64,000 bases of DNA, from NCBI RefSeq assembly GCF_016428595.1, contig NZ_JAELVQ010000007.1, positions 124,001 to 188,000 of the forward strand, read 5' to 3'. Below are positions 26,831 through 36,500 of this stretch, piece after piece (the stretch's first letter is position 1; each line of letters opens with the position of its first letter). The notes under the pieces are model-generated. The model was not told the DNA's origin. It ran no database searches and worked only from the letters and a program-made list of their open reading frames with translations. The stretch comes from Snuella sedimenti (lineage in GTDB: Bacteria; Bacteroidota; Bacteroidia; Flavobacteriales; Flavobacteriaceae). Both the position numbers and the translations under genes were made by a program.

Positions 26831-27667
26831 ATGCACCTTAAATATATAAAACAGCTAACGGTATACACTTTATTTTCAATAAGCTTTATTTCTTTTGCCC
26901 AAAAAGATTTCCAAGGAAAAGCATATTACGAAACCAAAGTGACTTTAGATATGGATAATTTTGGAGGGGGCAACTTGTCTGAAGAACGTAAAAAAATGAT
27001 AGCAGATAGAATGCGAAGTAGGCTAGAGAAAACTTATGTTCTTACCTTTAATCAGTTCGAATCTTTGTATAAGGAAGAAGGGCGTGCAGATGACAATGCA
27101 CCAAGTTGGGGTCGTTTTGGTATGGCTGGGAATGTAACACAAGGGCCTGAATATAAAAATATAAAAGCATCCAGATTACTACAGGAAAACGATCTTTTTG
27201 GAAAGCAATTTTTAATTGATGATGTATTACCTGAGTTTGAATGGAAGCTGGAATCAGAAACCAAGACAATAGGGGAGTATCTTTGCTTTAAGGCAACGAC
27301 CGTAAAAAAAGTACCAGAAAGTATGTTTGGTTTTGGTAGGAGAAGCAGGGAGGGGAACCGTTCCCAAGAGAATGAAGGCCAAGAAAGAGAAATAACCGTT
27401 ACAGCTTGGTATACACTGCAGGTGCCATTGCGTCAAGGTCCTGGGGATTATTGGGGCTTGCCTGGTTTGATTTTGGAAATAAATGAAGGAAGGAATACTG
27501 TCTATTGTTCAAAACTAGTATTGAATACCAATGAAATATCAGAGATAGAAAAACCCTCTAAAGGGAAAAAGGTAACCAAACAAGAATACGATGCTATTGT
27601 AAAAAAGAAAATGACAGAAATGCGTGAAATGTATAGACGTGATGGAGGAGGAGACAGAAGGCGCTAA
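26831..27667 (+). CDS. GLPGLI family protein
   Basis: A 278-aa secreted protein with a signal peptide (residues 1-23, ending FISFAQ). It carries the Bacteroidota-specific GLPGLI signature in the form YWGLPGLILEINEGRNTVYCSKL near residue 210. The C terminus is strongly charged (MREMYRRDGGGDRRR). A Gly/Arg-rich loop precedes the signature (FGRRSREGNRSQENEGQ). Function is unknown; the family is often periplasmic and sometimes linked to TonB-dependent systems. No partner gene is adjacent; tRNA-Tyr follows. Confidence 0.9.
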   Translation: MHLKYIKQLTVYTLFSISFISFAQKDFQGKAYYETKVTLDMDNFGGGNLSEERKKMIADRMRSRLEKTYVLTFNQFESLYKEEGRADDNAPSWGRFGMAGNVTQGPEYKNIKASRLLQENDLFGKQFLIDDVLPEFEWKLESETKTIGEYLCFKATTVKKVPESMFGFGRRSREGNRSQENEGQEREITVTAWYTLQVPLRQGPGDYWGLPGLILEINEGRNTVYCSKLVLNTNEISEIEKPSKGKKVTKQEYDAIVKKKMTEMREMYRRDGGGDRRR

Positions 27668-27728
27668 GTTGTTTTGAGGTAAGTTTTGTAGAAATTAAGT
27701 GTGATCGTAATTTTTGTTGATTTTTATT

Positions 27729-27758
27729 TTGTACAGTTCAATAACAATGATATATTTG
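27729..27758 (+). promoter_or_regulatory. Promoter of tRNA-Tyr
   Basis: TTG (27729-27731), 19-bp spacer, TATATTTG (27751-27758): an exact match to the Bacteroidota sigma-A consensus TTG-N19-TAnnTTTG. Confidence 0.85.
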
Positions 27759-27769
27759 CGCTCGGTTTT

Positions 27770-27851
<82 letters not shown>

Positions 27852-27859
27852 CAAGAAAC

Positions 27860-27889
27860 AAAAAAGCAAGCCTAAAGAGCTTGCTTTTT
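27860..27889 (+). terminator. Terminator of tRNA-Tyr
   Basis: Hairpin AAAAAGCAAGC / GCTTGCTTTTT with a 7-nt loop, immediately after the tRNA. Confidence 0.85.
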
Positions 27890-28069
27890 ACTTTTAAGAT
27901 AATGCTCTTCTTGATTGTAGTCTAACATAAGGTGTGTTTTCCATACATCAAATTGTTGATTCGATTTCTTAACAGTATTTTGCTTGTTCATTGTTCGCGT
28001 TAATTTATATCTTTAGGTTTCTTTTGTGTAAAGAAAATCTGAGGAGACTTTATTATTAAATAATAAATT

Positions 28070-28840
28070 ATGATTGTAAGTGATATAAGGAACAAGTATA
28101 AGGATATTTTTAAGTCGTACGATAGTCCTTCGTTAGAAGAGCACATTCAAAAAATTATTGAGCTGGATGTATATTTACCGTATAGTTCTACTTTTTTCTG
28201 TATTACCAATACCCAAGACCTTAGCTTTGAATATGTAAGTAAGAACATGAGTGCTTGCTTAGGTTTGGATAAAGATATGCTACTAACAAGGGGAATGCGC
28301 TACTTTTGGAGTCGAATGCACCCTGATGATGTTGAGCAATGGCTGCAGGCTCTCAATGAATTGATGGCGTTTACATTAGAACATATTACAATTCAAGAAA
28401 GGAACGCAATGAGTTATACATGGAATTATAGGGTGAAGAACGGTAGGGACGAGTATGTTAATGTAATTCAAAATACAACACCGTTGGAGTTTGATGCTAG
28501 TGGTAAGCCCATTATAGGATTGGCCCATTATACTGTGTTAGACCCTAAAATAAAGTTACAAGTTTGTGCTACTGCTAAAAAGTTAAATGATAAAAACGAA
28601 TACGAGACCGTTTATTTCAATAACTTTTCACAAAAGTTGTTGTCCGAAGGAATAAGCAATCGAGAGCGGGACATTATAAGGTTATTAGTTTTAAATTACT
28701 CCAGTAAGATCATTGCCGAAAAGCTTAATATTAGTTCGAACACGGTAGATACCCATCGTAGGAACATTCTAAAGAAATTAAACATTTCTTCAACAGGCGA
28801 GCTTATAGGCTTACTTAAAATGAATAACCTTATCATATAG
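28070..28840 (+). CDS. PAS-domain LuxR-type regulator
   Basis: The 256-aa regulator has an N-terminal PAS-like sensor (residues about 45-165: FFCITNTQDLSFEYVSKNMS, WSRMHPDDVEQW, YTWNYRVKNGRDEYVNVIQNT) and a C-terminal LuxR helix-turn-helix (SNRERDIIRLLVLNYSSKIIAEKLNISSNTVDTHRRNILKKL, residues about 197-238). The ligand or signal of the PAS domain is unknown. It is monocistronic; the target genes cannot be seen here. Confidence 0.88.
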   Translation: MIVSDIRNKYKDIFKSYDSPSLEEHIQKIIELDVYLPYSSTFFCITNTQDLSFEYVSKNMSACLGLDKDMLLTRGMRYFWSRMHPDDVEQWLQALNELMAFTLEHITIQERNAMSYTWNYRVKNGRDEYVNVIQNTTPLEFDASGKPIIGLAHYTVLDPKIKLQVCATAKKLNDKNEYETVYFNNFSQKLLSEGISNRERDIIRLLVLNYSSKIIAEKLNISSNTVDTHRRNILKKLNISSTGELIGLLKMNNLII

Positions 28841-29211
28841 GTTTTTTATAGAGAATGTAGAATCTTTATTATAACTATTGTAAAGCGTAACGCCTTCCTT
28901 TAGTGAGGTAACCTAAAAATACTCAAATTGAGTATTGTACTTCACGTATAAGAATTGGAAATTTACTAAGCTATTAATTAATTCTTAAGGAGAATTTGTT
29001 ACGAAAGGAGTGCCTTTATAATTGTTTTTAAAATACTATTGTAAATGGTGCTTCTTTTCTTTGTAATATGAAGTCCTGTTTAAGATAAGGGCAGTAATTT
29101 GTATATCCACTTGATAAAGATAAGTCTCCATTACGGAGACTTACTTTTGGTTATCTACACTTTTTAAAATATATAGTAGTAACCGGGTGACTAACTAAAA
29201 TAATTGCTTTG
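28841..29211. other. Intergenic region without a supported gene
   Basis: About 370 AT-rich bases. The only structure I see is a hairpin TAAGTCTCC / GGAGACTTA at 29121-29143, terminator-like but with a weak T tract. No ORF or promoter is convincing. Confidence 0.5.
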
Positions 29212-29454
29212 TTACCAAAACTCAATTGCTATATTATTGTTGCCTTGTGCCTTTAGGCTTACGTTACTAGGTACCTCTTGACAGAGTTTCGCTAATTGAA
29301 TAATTTGGTGTTTCACCAATGGTTCGTTAACTTGTGTAACGAGACCATTTTCAAAACCGAGAAGTTGAGCTGGTGTGTCTTTTTGAATTTCGGTTTTAAA
29401 GATGTGTCTAAAACCGTCTTCAATCTTTTTGTGATGCTTCTTTTTGATTGCCAT
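29212..29454 (-). CDS. Small hypothetical protein, 80 aa
   Basis: A short protein with a basic N terminus (MAIKKKHHKKIEDGFRHIFK) and an amphipathic remainder ending NNNIAIEFW. No signal peptide or membrane segment is visible and I recognise no family. It lies between two other small genes near an HTH gene, on the minus strand, with its own spacing. Confidence 0.55.
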   Translation of the reverse strand: MAIKKKHHKKIEDGFRHIFKTEIQKDTPAQLLGFENGLVTQVNEPLVKHQIIQLAKLCQEVPSNVSLKAQGNNNIAIEFW

Positions 29455-29531
29455 TTTGTTGATATTAAGTAGGTTATGTTTAGATTATCGAAATGTCGAA
29501 AAGTAATAGTATGAGGCTAATGAAAAAACAC

Positions 29532-29810
29532 CTATTCCATACGTAAATTATCTTTTAAGCGATTTGAAACCGTTTTGTATTCATTTGCTATTTCTACAAT
29601 AGCATTAAATACCAAAATATTTTTGCTAATGCCCCCTTTTATGTTTCTAACAGATTGCGAGTCGGTATATATACCTTGTCTTTTAAGTTTTTGAATAACA
29701 AGCGAAGTATACTCTTTTGGAAGATGATTTGTAAGTAAATCGCTTAAAGTATCGCGCTCTTTTTGGGAGCGAACATCATATAATGCATATAATTTGTTTA
29801 AATTTGTCAT
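29532..29810 (-). CDS. Small hypothetical protein divergent from HTH gene
   Basis: About 92 residues from MTNLNKLYALYDVRSQKERD; the longer frame upstream would add a hydrophobic AT-rich artefact, so this start is preferred. The segment PKEYTSLVIQKLKRQGIYTD followed by SQSVRNIKGG resembles a helix-turn-helix with a recognition helix, so a DNA-binding role is possible. It is divergent from the HTH gene at 29924, with only about 110 bp of AT-rich DNA between them, suggesting shared control. Confidence 0.5.
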   Translation of the reverse strand: MTNLNKLYALYDVRSQKERDTLSDLLTNHLPKEYTSLVIQKLKRQGIYTDSQSVRNIKGGISKNILVFNAIVEIANEYKTVSNRLKDNLRME

Positions 29811-29923
29811 TATTTGTATAATTTTATGTGATGTGTTGAATGAAATTACATACAAATATATATAAATAATTAAATAAAATGTAAAAAAATTAATCATTTT
29901 TATAATTTATAATTGTTCCAAAT

Positions 29924-30226
29924 ATGCAATTCGACGAAAAACTGAAACAATTAATTAAAAGCAAGTATGATAGACTGGGCGATTTGGCCGAAAAGTTTGA
30001 GATGAACTATAGTCAGCTTTCACAATATGTTAATGGTAAAAAGGTGTCTATTGAATTTTTGAATAAAATCATTCAGGAATTTCCAGAAGTAGACCTTAAT
30101 TGGTTGCTAAGGGACGATGAAGATATGGTGCAAGAACATTCGGAAGCCTATAAAGTTATATTAACCAACGAGCAAATTGTTAATAGAATTGAAATGTTGC
30201 TAAAAGATTTAAAAAAACAAATGTAA
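29924..30226 (+). CDS. XRE-type helix-turn-helix protein
   Basis: A 100-aa protein with a Cro/C1-type helix-turn-helix in residues about 17-60 (RLGDLAEKFEMNYSQLSQYVNGKKVSIEFLNKIIQEFPEVDLNWLL). A C-terminal coiled tail (NEQIVNRIEMLLKDLKKQM) probably dimerises. It stands divergent to a small possible DNA-binding protein. This might be a residual prophage-like or stand-alone regulatory pair, but no phage genes are near. Confidence 0.8.
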   Translation: MQFDEKLKQLIKSKYDRLGDLAEKFEMNYSQLSQYVNGKKVSIEFLNKIIQEFPEVDLNWLLRDDEDMVQEHSEAYKVILTNEQIVNRIEMLLKDLKKQM

Positions 30227-30248
30227 ACTCTTTAGTATGTATTCACGT

Positions 30249-31538
30249 TTAAGCCACATTAAAAAGAGCTATAATTCGTTCCAAAGCCATGCCTCTTGAT
30301 CCTTTAACCAAAAAGGTTGTATCATTCATTAGAGAGGGGTCAAAGTACTTTTTAAAATCTATAAACGATTTGAATTTCATAGCTTTTTTCGAATCGATTT
30401 TAGATCGATTAAAGTTTTCCCCAATAAAAATAAGCCTATCAATATTTAATGAAGTAGCCAGGTCTATAATTCTTTGGTGTTCTGTTGCTGCACCAGCACC
30501 AAGTTCGAACATGTCTCCTAAAATAGCTGTTTTGCTTCCAGATTGCTTTTCCAAATTAAGCAGGGCAGCTTGCATACTGGTAGGATTGGCATTGTAGGCA
30601 TCGAGAATTATTTGGTTGGTGCCCTTAAGGATAATTTGTGACCTATTGTTGGTAGGGGTGTAGTTTTCTATAGCCGTTTTAATGGATGTATCATCTACTT
30701 TAAAATAATTCCCAATTGCTATAGCAGCAGCTATGTTGTTAAAATTGTAATCGCCAATGAGCTGACTGTGGATTTCCTTATTGTTATAAAGACACTTAAC
30801 ATACGGCAGAGCACTTATAAAGTCAATTTTAATATTAGAGGACGAATGAGTATTCCCAAACGAAAAGGTATTTGCTTTTATGGTTCTTTTAATTTGAATA
30901 GAATCATTGGCATTTATAAATATGGTCTTGTTGTTTTTAATTAAGTGGCTATACATTTCACTTTTTCCTAAAATAACACCCTCAACACTTCCGAAACCTT
31001 CTAAATGGGCTTTTCCAAAATTGGTAATATAACCATAATCCGGTTTTGCGATAGTGCATAAAAATGCAATTTCCTTTAAATGGTTGGCGCCCATTTCTAC
31101 AATACCTATTTCTGTGTTTTTGTCCATCGATAAGAGTGTTAAAGGGACACCAATATGGTTGTTTAAATTTCCAAGGGTTGCAGAAGTATTATATTTTCTG
31201 GATAAAACGGCATTTATCAATTCTTTGGTCGTGGTTTTTCCATTGCTTCCAGTAAGTGCTATAATGGGAATATTTAAATACGTTCTGTGAAAAGTAGCTA
31301 AGGCTTGTAGTGTTTCAAGAACGTCTTTAACTAAGATTGTTTGGGGAGAGGTATTATACGTCTTGTCATCTATAATAGCATAAGCAGCACCATTTTTAAT
31401 GGCTGATTCTGCATAAGCATTACCATTAAAATTAGGGCCTTTAAGAGCAAAGAACATAGCATTTTTAACAATCGTCCTTGTGTCTGTACATGCCGAATGG
31501 CATTGAAGAAAAAGCTGGTGTATCTTATCTATTTTCAA
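30249..31538 (-). CDS. murF: UDP-N-acetylmuramoyl-tripeptide--D-alanyl-D-alanine ligase
   Basis: A 429-aa Mur ligase that adds D-Ala-D-Ala to the peptidoglycan precursor in the cytosol. The ATP site is IALTGSNGKTTTKELINAVL (about residue 95). Other blocks: NLNNHIGVPLTLL, IGIVEMGANHLKEI, ILDAYNANPTSMQAAL and ILGDMFELG. It is downstream of gldJ on the same strand, separated by a terminator. This gldJ-murF adjacency is common in flavobacteria. Confidence 0.95.
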   Translation of the reverse strand: MKIDKIHQLFLQCHSACTDTRTIVKNAMFFALKGPNFNGNAYAESAIKNGAAYAIIDDKTYNTSPQTILVKDVLETLQALATFHRTYLNIPIIALTGSNGKTTTKELINAVLSRKYNTSATLGNLNNHIGVPLTLLSMDKNTEIGIVEMGANHLKEIAFLCTIAKPDYGYITNFGKAHLEGFGSVEGVILGKSEMYSHLIKNNKTIFINANDSIQIKRTIKANTFSFGNTHSSSNIKIDFISALPYVKCLYNNKEIHSQLIGDYNFNNIAAAIAIGNYFKVDDTSIKTAIENYTPTNNRSQIILKGTNQIILDAYNANPTSMQAALLNLEKQSGSKTAILGDMFELGAGAATEHQRIIDLATSLNIDRLIFIGENFNRSKIDSKKAMKFKSFIDFKKYFDPSLMNDTTFLVKGSRGMALERIIALFNVA

Positions 31539-31576
31539 GTCTGAATAATCTAAATATTTGAAAAATAAAAATATTA

Positions 31577-31609
31577 AAAAAGTCCCAACTTGTGTCAGGA
31601 CTTTTTTTA
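31577..31609 (-). terminator. Terminator of gldJ
   Basis: Hairpin AAAAGTCC / GGACTTTT with an 14-nt loop, followed on the minus strand by a T run; lies between gldJ and murF. Confidence 0.75.
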
Positions 31610-31630
31610 TGTTATAAACAAAACTGTTAT

Positions 31631-33313
31631 TTAGTTTTTAGTTTTGTGCTTTCTTTTGGTTTTGGAGCCTACTCTAGACATAGCACATCTAAAACCAATA
31701 TAATCTGTAGCCATATCTTCAGGGTAGTAACGTCTTTGTGCAGGATCTAACCAGTACTCTCGGTCTTTCCATGAACCTCCTTTGTATACTCTTACTTTAT
31801 CGTTAATTAAAGAAGTTCTGGAGCTGCTTTTATCGTATTCCCGTATTAAGTTTCCTAATGAATCCCTTTCAACGCGATGTTGTGGAGAGTTATACATTTT
31901 TCTGGTTTCAGTTTCTGTATTACGTTCTTCTTCCTCATTAAAGCTTTCAAAATACCTAGAAGATCTTTTGTCTCCATCTCTAAAGTTTATTTCGTTGCTT
32001 CTGTCGAAATTGGTTCTCAAGTATGTTTCGTTTTCATCTACAGGAACTTGTAAAATTTCTCCCGGTAGATTTCTTGCTACTAATCTACCAGTAGATAAAG
32101 TGTCATAAACAATATCTTCTGTAGTAACCACTTTAACAGTACCATCTTCATCAATGGCGTTTTTAGTGTAAATGTTACCACGGTAGTAGTTAAAATCGTT
32201 AAATTCATCATCAACAATGGGTCTGTAAACATCGGCAACCCATTCAGCCACATTACCGGCCATATCGTATAAACCATAATCGTTAGGATCGTACGATTTT
32301 ACTTCGTTAGTAATGTCGGCGCCATCGTCGGACCATCCAGCTATTCCGCCGTAATCTCCTTTTCCTTGTTTAAAGTTAGCTAATTGGTCGCCACGAACAC
32401 GTCGTTTTCCAGCACGTGTATATTTACCGTCCCAGGGGTATTTTTTACGTCCGCGATACACATTGTAGCTTCGTATTTCACTCAAACCTAAGGCGGCATA
32501 TTCCCATTCTGCTTCAGTGGGAAGCCTATATTTTAGAGGAATGACTCCAGTTTCTCTTTTTGCGTAAATGTTAACAGGGTTGCCATCTGCATCTACTTGG
32601 GCATTTCTATTTCTACCTCCCTCTGGATTAATAACCTCTTCGTTTCCTCCATAGGTTAGTGTTGGGGCATTAATGTAAGTATCGATATTAAAAGTAGCAT
32701 CGGCAGATACATCGGTAAGATGAGATCCTCTTTTAGTGTAACCTTCCTTTTGTAAGGCCATTTCCCCTACACGGTCTGAGCGCCAGTTGGCGAACTCAAC
32801 AGCTTGTATCCAACTTACCCCTACAACAGGATATTCGGCATAACCCGGATGGCGTAAGTAGTTTTCGGTCATGATTTCATTAAACCCTAAACGGTTTCTC
32901 CAAACTAAAGTGTCGGGAAGGGCACCGTTATAGATTGCTCTAAAATTCTCATCCGTTGGAGGGTAAACACGTTTAATCCAATCTAGATACTCAAGGTACA
33001 TAACATTGGTAACCTCAGTTTCGTCCATATAGAATGACTGTACGTGTTGTTGGTTGGGAGTGTTGTTCCAATCGTGCATCACATCGTCATTAACACGCCC
33101 CATTGTAAAGGTTCCACCTTCTATAAAAACAAGACCCGGAGCAGTTTCCTGCTCTGAAAAACTTGTGTTGTATTGAAAGCCGCCTTCTCTGTCATTTATT
33201 TGCCATCCTGTAGCTCTTGAACTGTTTTTAGAGCTTGTTGATTTTTTACAGCTTAGAGCCGCTAAAAACAACATTAGGACCAACAGCGTCTTGATTGTTA
33301 ATACTTTTTTCAT
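31631..33313 (-). CDS. gldJ: Gliding motility lipoprotein GldJ
   Basis: About 560 residues from MKKVLTIKTLLVLMLFL, which gives a lipoprotein signal (LAALSC); 41 extra codons upstream are not used. It carries a formylglycine-generating-enzyme/sulfatase-modifying fold (FIEGGTFTMGRVNDD, SFYMDETEVTNVMYLEYLDW, YPVVGVSWIQAVEFANWRS, YRLPTEAEWEYAALG, YDMAGNVAEWVADV, GFRCAMS). GldJ is an outer-membrane-associated lipoprotein needed for gliding and for type IX secretion. It is divergent from porU, as in other flavobacteria. Confidence 0.95.
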   Translation of the reverse strand: MKKVLTIKTLLVLMLFLAALSCKKSTSSKNSSRATGWQINDREGGFQYNTSFSEQETAPGLVFIEGGTFTMGRVNDDVMHDWNNTPNQQHVQSFYMDETEVTNVMYLEYLDWIKRVYPPTDENFRAIYNGALPDTLVWRNRLGFNEIMTENYLRHPGYAEYPVVGVSWIQAVEFANWRSDRVGEMALQKEGYTKRGSHLTDVSADATFNIDTYINAPTLTYGGNEEVINPEGGRNRNAQVDADGNPVNIYAKRETGVIPLKYRLPTEAEWEYAALGLSEIRSYNVYRGRKKYPWDGKYTRAGKRRVRGDQLANFKQGKGDYGGIAGWSDDGADITNEVKSYDPNDYGLYDMAGNVAEWVADVYRPIVDDEFNDFNYYRGNIYTKNAIDEDGTVKVVTTEDIVYDTLSTGRLVARNLPGEILQVPVDENETYLRTNFDRSNEINFRDGDKRSSRYFESFNEEEERNTETETRKMYNSPQHRVERDSLGNLIREYDKSSSRTSLINDKVRVYKGGSWKDREYWLDPAQRRYYPEDMATDYIGFRCAMSRVGSKTKRKHKTKN

Positions 33314-33509
33314 ATCCATACGTTTAAGTAAGCTAAATATTTTTGGTGCTGCAATATAAGAATTAAACCCAAGATAGCAAGCGAATTTTTGCATTTTGAC
33401 TAAAAAAACGTGTATTTCATCCTGTTTTTGCAGCATTACGTCGATGATTTTATCGATTTTAAAGATGATTTAGTGTTCTATAAACGTACTTTTTACTAAA
33501 TTATTATTG

Positions 33510-33517
33510 TATTTTTG
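33510..33517 (+). promoter_or_regulatory. Bacteroidota -7 promoter element of porU
   Basis: TATTTTTG, 66 bp before porU, fits TAnnTTTG; the -33 box is unclear. Confidence 0.4.
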
Positions 33518-33582
33518 ATACATATTTTAAAATTGTTGCTTTTTGTTTATACAAATATGGCCTCAGAGACGTTATTTCACTA

Positions 33583-36500
33583 ATGAAGCAAAAAATATCA
33601 CTTTTACTTTTTATTATTTCTTTTTCGTTGTTTTCGCAACAAAAACGGTTTGACATTGTTTGGGATGGCGTTCAAGTGATTTCTGGAGGAACCTATAAAA
33701 TTAAGATCCCTGCTTTTAATCACGAAAATTTTAGTTATAGTTTTGAAGAAGGATTGCAATTTATTGCACAATGGGAAACATTACGAACTGTTAGTGAAAG
33801 TTCGGTAACATTGAGCAATGTTGCGTACGAATATATTTCTAAACAGGATTTAAGGGATTTGGATTTGAGTAAGATTCCTAATGCGTTGAATTTTAGTTTA
33901 AAGAATTCGAACGCTAGAGATCAGCTATATGCATTTTTAGAATTGTCGCCTATTATAAAAGAGGCCAATGGCGTTTATAAAAAGGTAGTATCCTTTCAAG
34001 TAAATTATAAAGAAGGGAATGATACGAGTCGTAATGCCTTAAGTAAGATGGCTAATTCAAAAGGAATAACGAATTCCGTTTTACGTTCGGGATCATGGTA
34101 TCGATTTTATGTCGACACAACTGGCGTTTTTAAATTATCTAAGAACTTTTTGCAGGAATTGGGGGTAAATGTTAATGCAGTTGACCCAAGAACTATTAAG
34201 ATATATGGTAATGGCGGACAGATGATTCCCTATGCCAATTCAGAACCTTATCCGTTGGATATAGTCGAAAACGCTATTAAGGTCGTTGGAGAAAGTGATG
34301 GTGAATTTAACAATGCCGATTATATATTGTTTTATGCTCAAGGACCGAAAGCGTTTAATGAAGAAAGCAATACCCATATTAATTGTTATACCGATAAAAC
34401 GTATTATTACCTTAATATAAGCTCTGGTTTTGGAAAGCGTATTCAGCCACTTGTTCAACCAGCAGGTGCCATTGATATGGCAATAACAACCTTTGAAGAT
34501 TATAAGTTTCATGAGGTTGATGAACATAACATTGCTTTTATGGGAAGACGTTGGTTTGGTGAACGTTTTGATATAGATAACAACAGAATATTTACGTTCG
34601 ATTTTCCAGATTTAGTCGTTTCCGAACCCATACAGCTTAAAGTTTATGCCGCTTCAGCTTCTTCCACACAAAGTGCCATGCAAATTAATGTTAACGGTGT
34701 TTCAGTAGCAAACTTAACAGCGCCAGGAGCTAATCAACCTAATTTAGCAAGAGACATTTCGTTTATTGGAGATGTTAATGTAAATACATCTAAAATAGAT
34801 ATAAATATTAGTTTTGATAACCTTGGAAATCCAAGTGGCTTGGGATATTTAGACTATGTGTCCATTCAGGCCAAAAGGTTATTAAAGTTTTACAATAAGC
34901 AGTTTCAGTTTAAGAATAGTGCCGTAGCTTTAACTTCGGGTATTGGACAATATACCATAAATAATACAGCACAACTTTCAGAGATTTGGGATGTAACAGA
35001 TTTATATAACGTGACTGGTCTTGAAAATACCGATGCGACTTCTAACCTTAGCTTTACAGTTCCGTTAGGAATGTTAAGAACCTATGTTGCAGTAACACCT
35101 TTAGATTATTTTGAGCCTAAAATAGATGATAATAGATCAATTTCTAATCAAGATATAAAAGGTGCCATCTTTTTAAGTGATCAAGGCGTATTTCAAGATA
35201 TAGACTACATTATTGTATCTCCCAATAACATGCTTAATGAAGCCGAGCGTCTGGCTCAGATAAACCGAGATCAGTACGGCTTAAATGTTAAGGTTTTGGG
35301 GCTAGATGAAATTTATAATGAGTTTAGTTCTGGAAACCAAGATATTGGAGCTATAAGAAATATGGTGAAATATGTATACGATAATGCAAGCGTACCTGAA
35401 AAACGCATAAAATACCTGTGCTTATTTGGGGACGGGTCGTTCGATTATAAGGACAGGATTCAAAACAACACAAACATAGTGCCTTCTTGGTATGCTTACA
35501 ATAGTTTCAATTTAACCAGTTCGTATGTGTCTGACGATTTTTATGGTATGATGGATGCTAATGAAGGCACCATGGCAACAAGTGATAAACTAGATATAGC
35601 AGTAGGTAGGATATTGGTAGAAACACCACAACGCGCAAAAGAAATGGTAGATAAAGTAGCATTGTATTATGCAAAGGAAGCTTTTGGTAGTTGGCGTAAT
35701 AATTTCGTGGTAGTTTCTGATGATGTTGACGAAGATTGGGAAGGTGTTTTGCAAAAAACAACAGATAGTATTGGTAATGTTGTTGCTCAGGAAAAACCAT
35801 TCATAAATGTAACAAAAATTCATTCCGATGCCTTTAAGCAAGAGTCCAGTGCCGGGGGTGAAACCTATCCACAGGTCACAAAAGAATTTGTTGATGCAGT
35901 CGATAATGGTGCCTTGGTGCTAAATTATTTTGGTCATGGAGGAGAAGATGGCCTGGCCAGTGAACGTATTTTGTTAAAGCCAAATGTACAGGAGTTAAGG
36001 AATTTTTGTAAGCTTAATTGCTTTGTAACAGTAACTTGTGAATACACGAAGTTCGATAATCCATTTAGGCAAACAGCAGGAGAATTTACTTATTGGAACA
36101 AGCAAGCTGGGGCTATTGGTCTCATTACTACAACCCGGCAAGTATTTGTTAATTTTGGGATTAGATTCAATATTGTTTTAGAGGAGTATCTGTTTTCGTT
36201 TAGTAATAATGATTCGTTTAATGATGACGAATACCCTACCATGGCCGAGGCATTACGATTGACGAAAAATGATCCTCAGATTTCAAATTCCAGTCAGAAA
36301 CGATTAGTCTTTTTTATAGGCGATCCAGCCATGAAGTTGGCATTTCCAAAGCCAAACATACGACTCACAAAAATTAATGATGTTCCCATAACGCAAACTA
36401 CAGATACATTAAAGGCTTTAAGCTATGTAAAACTAGCGGGCGAAGTTACCGATGTATCCGGAAACGTATTAACAAATTATAATGGCGCACTTTCCACGAC

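Noticed and set aside
29532-30226. Prophage regulatory module
   Set aside because: A small possible DNA-binding gene and an HTH gene are divergent, but no phage structural, integrase or replication genes are near.
31054-31290. Plus-strand ORFs inside murF and similar overlaps elsewhere
   Set aside because: They are shadows of well-supported genes on the other strand.
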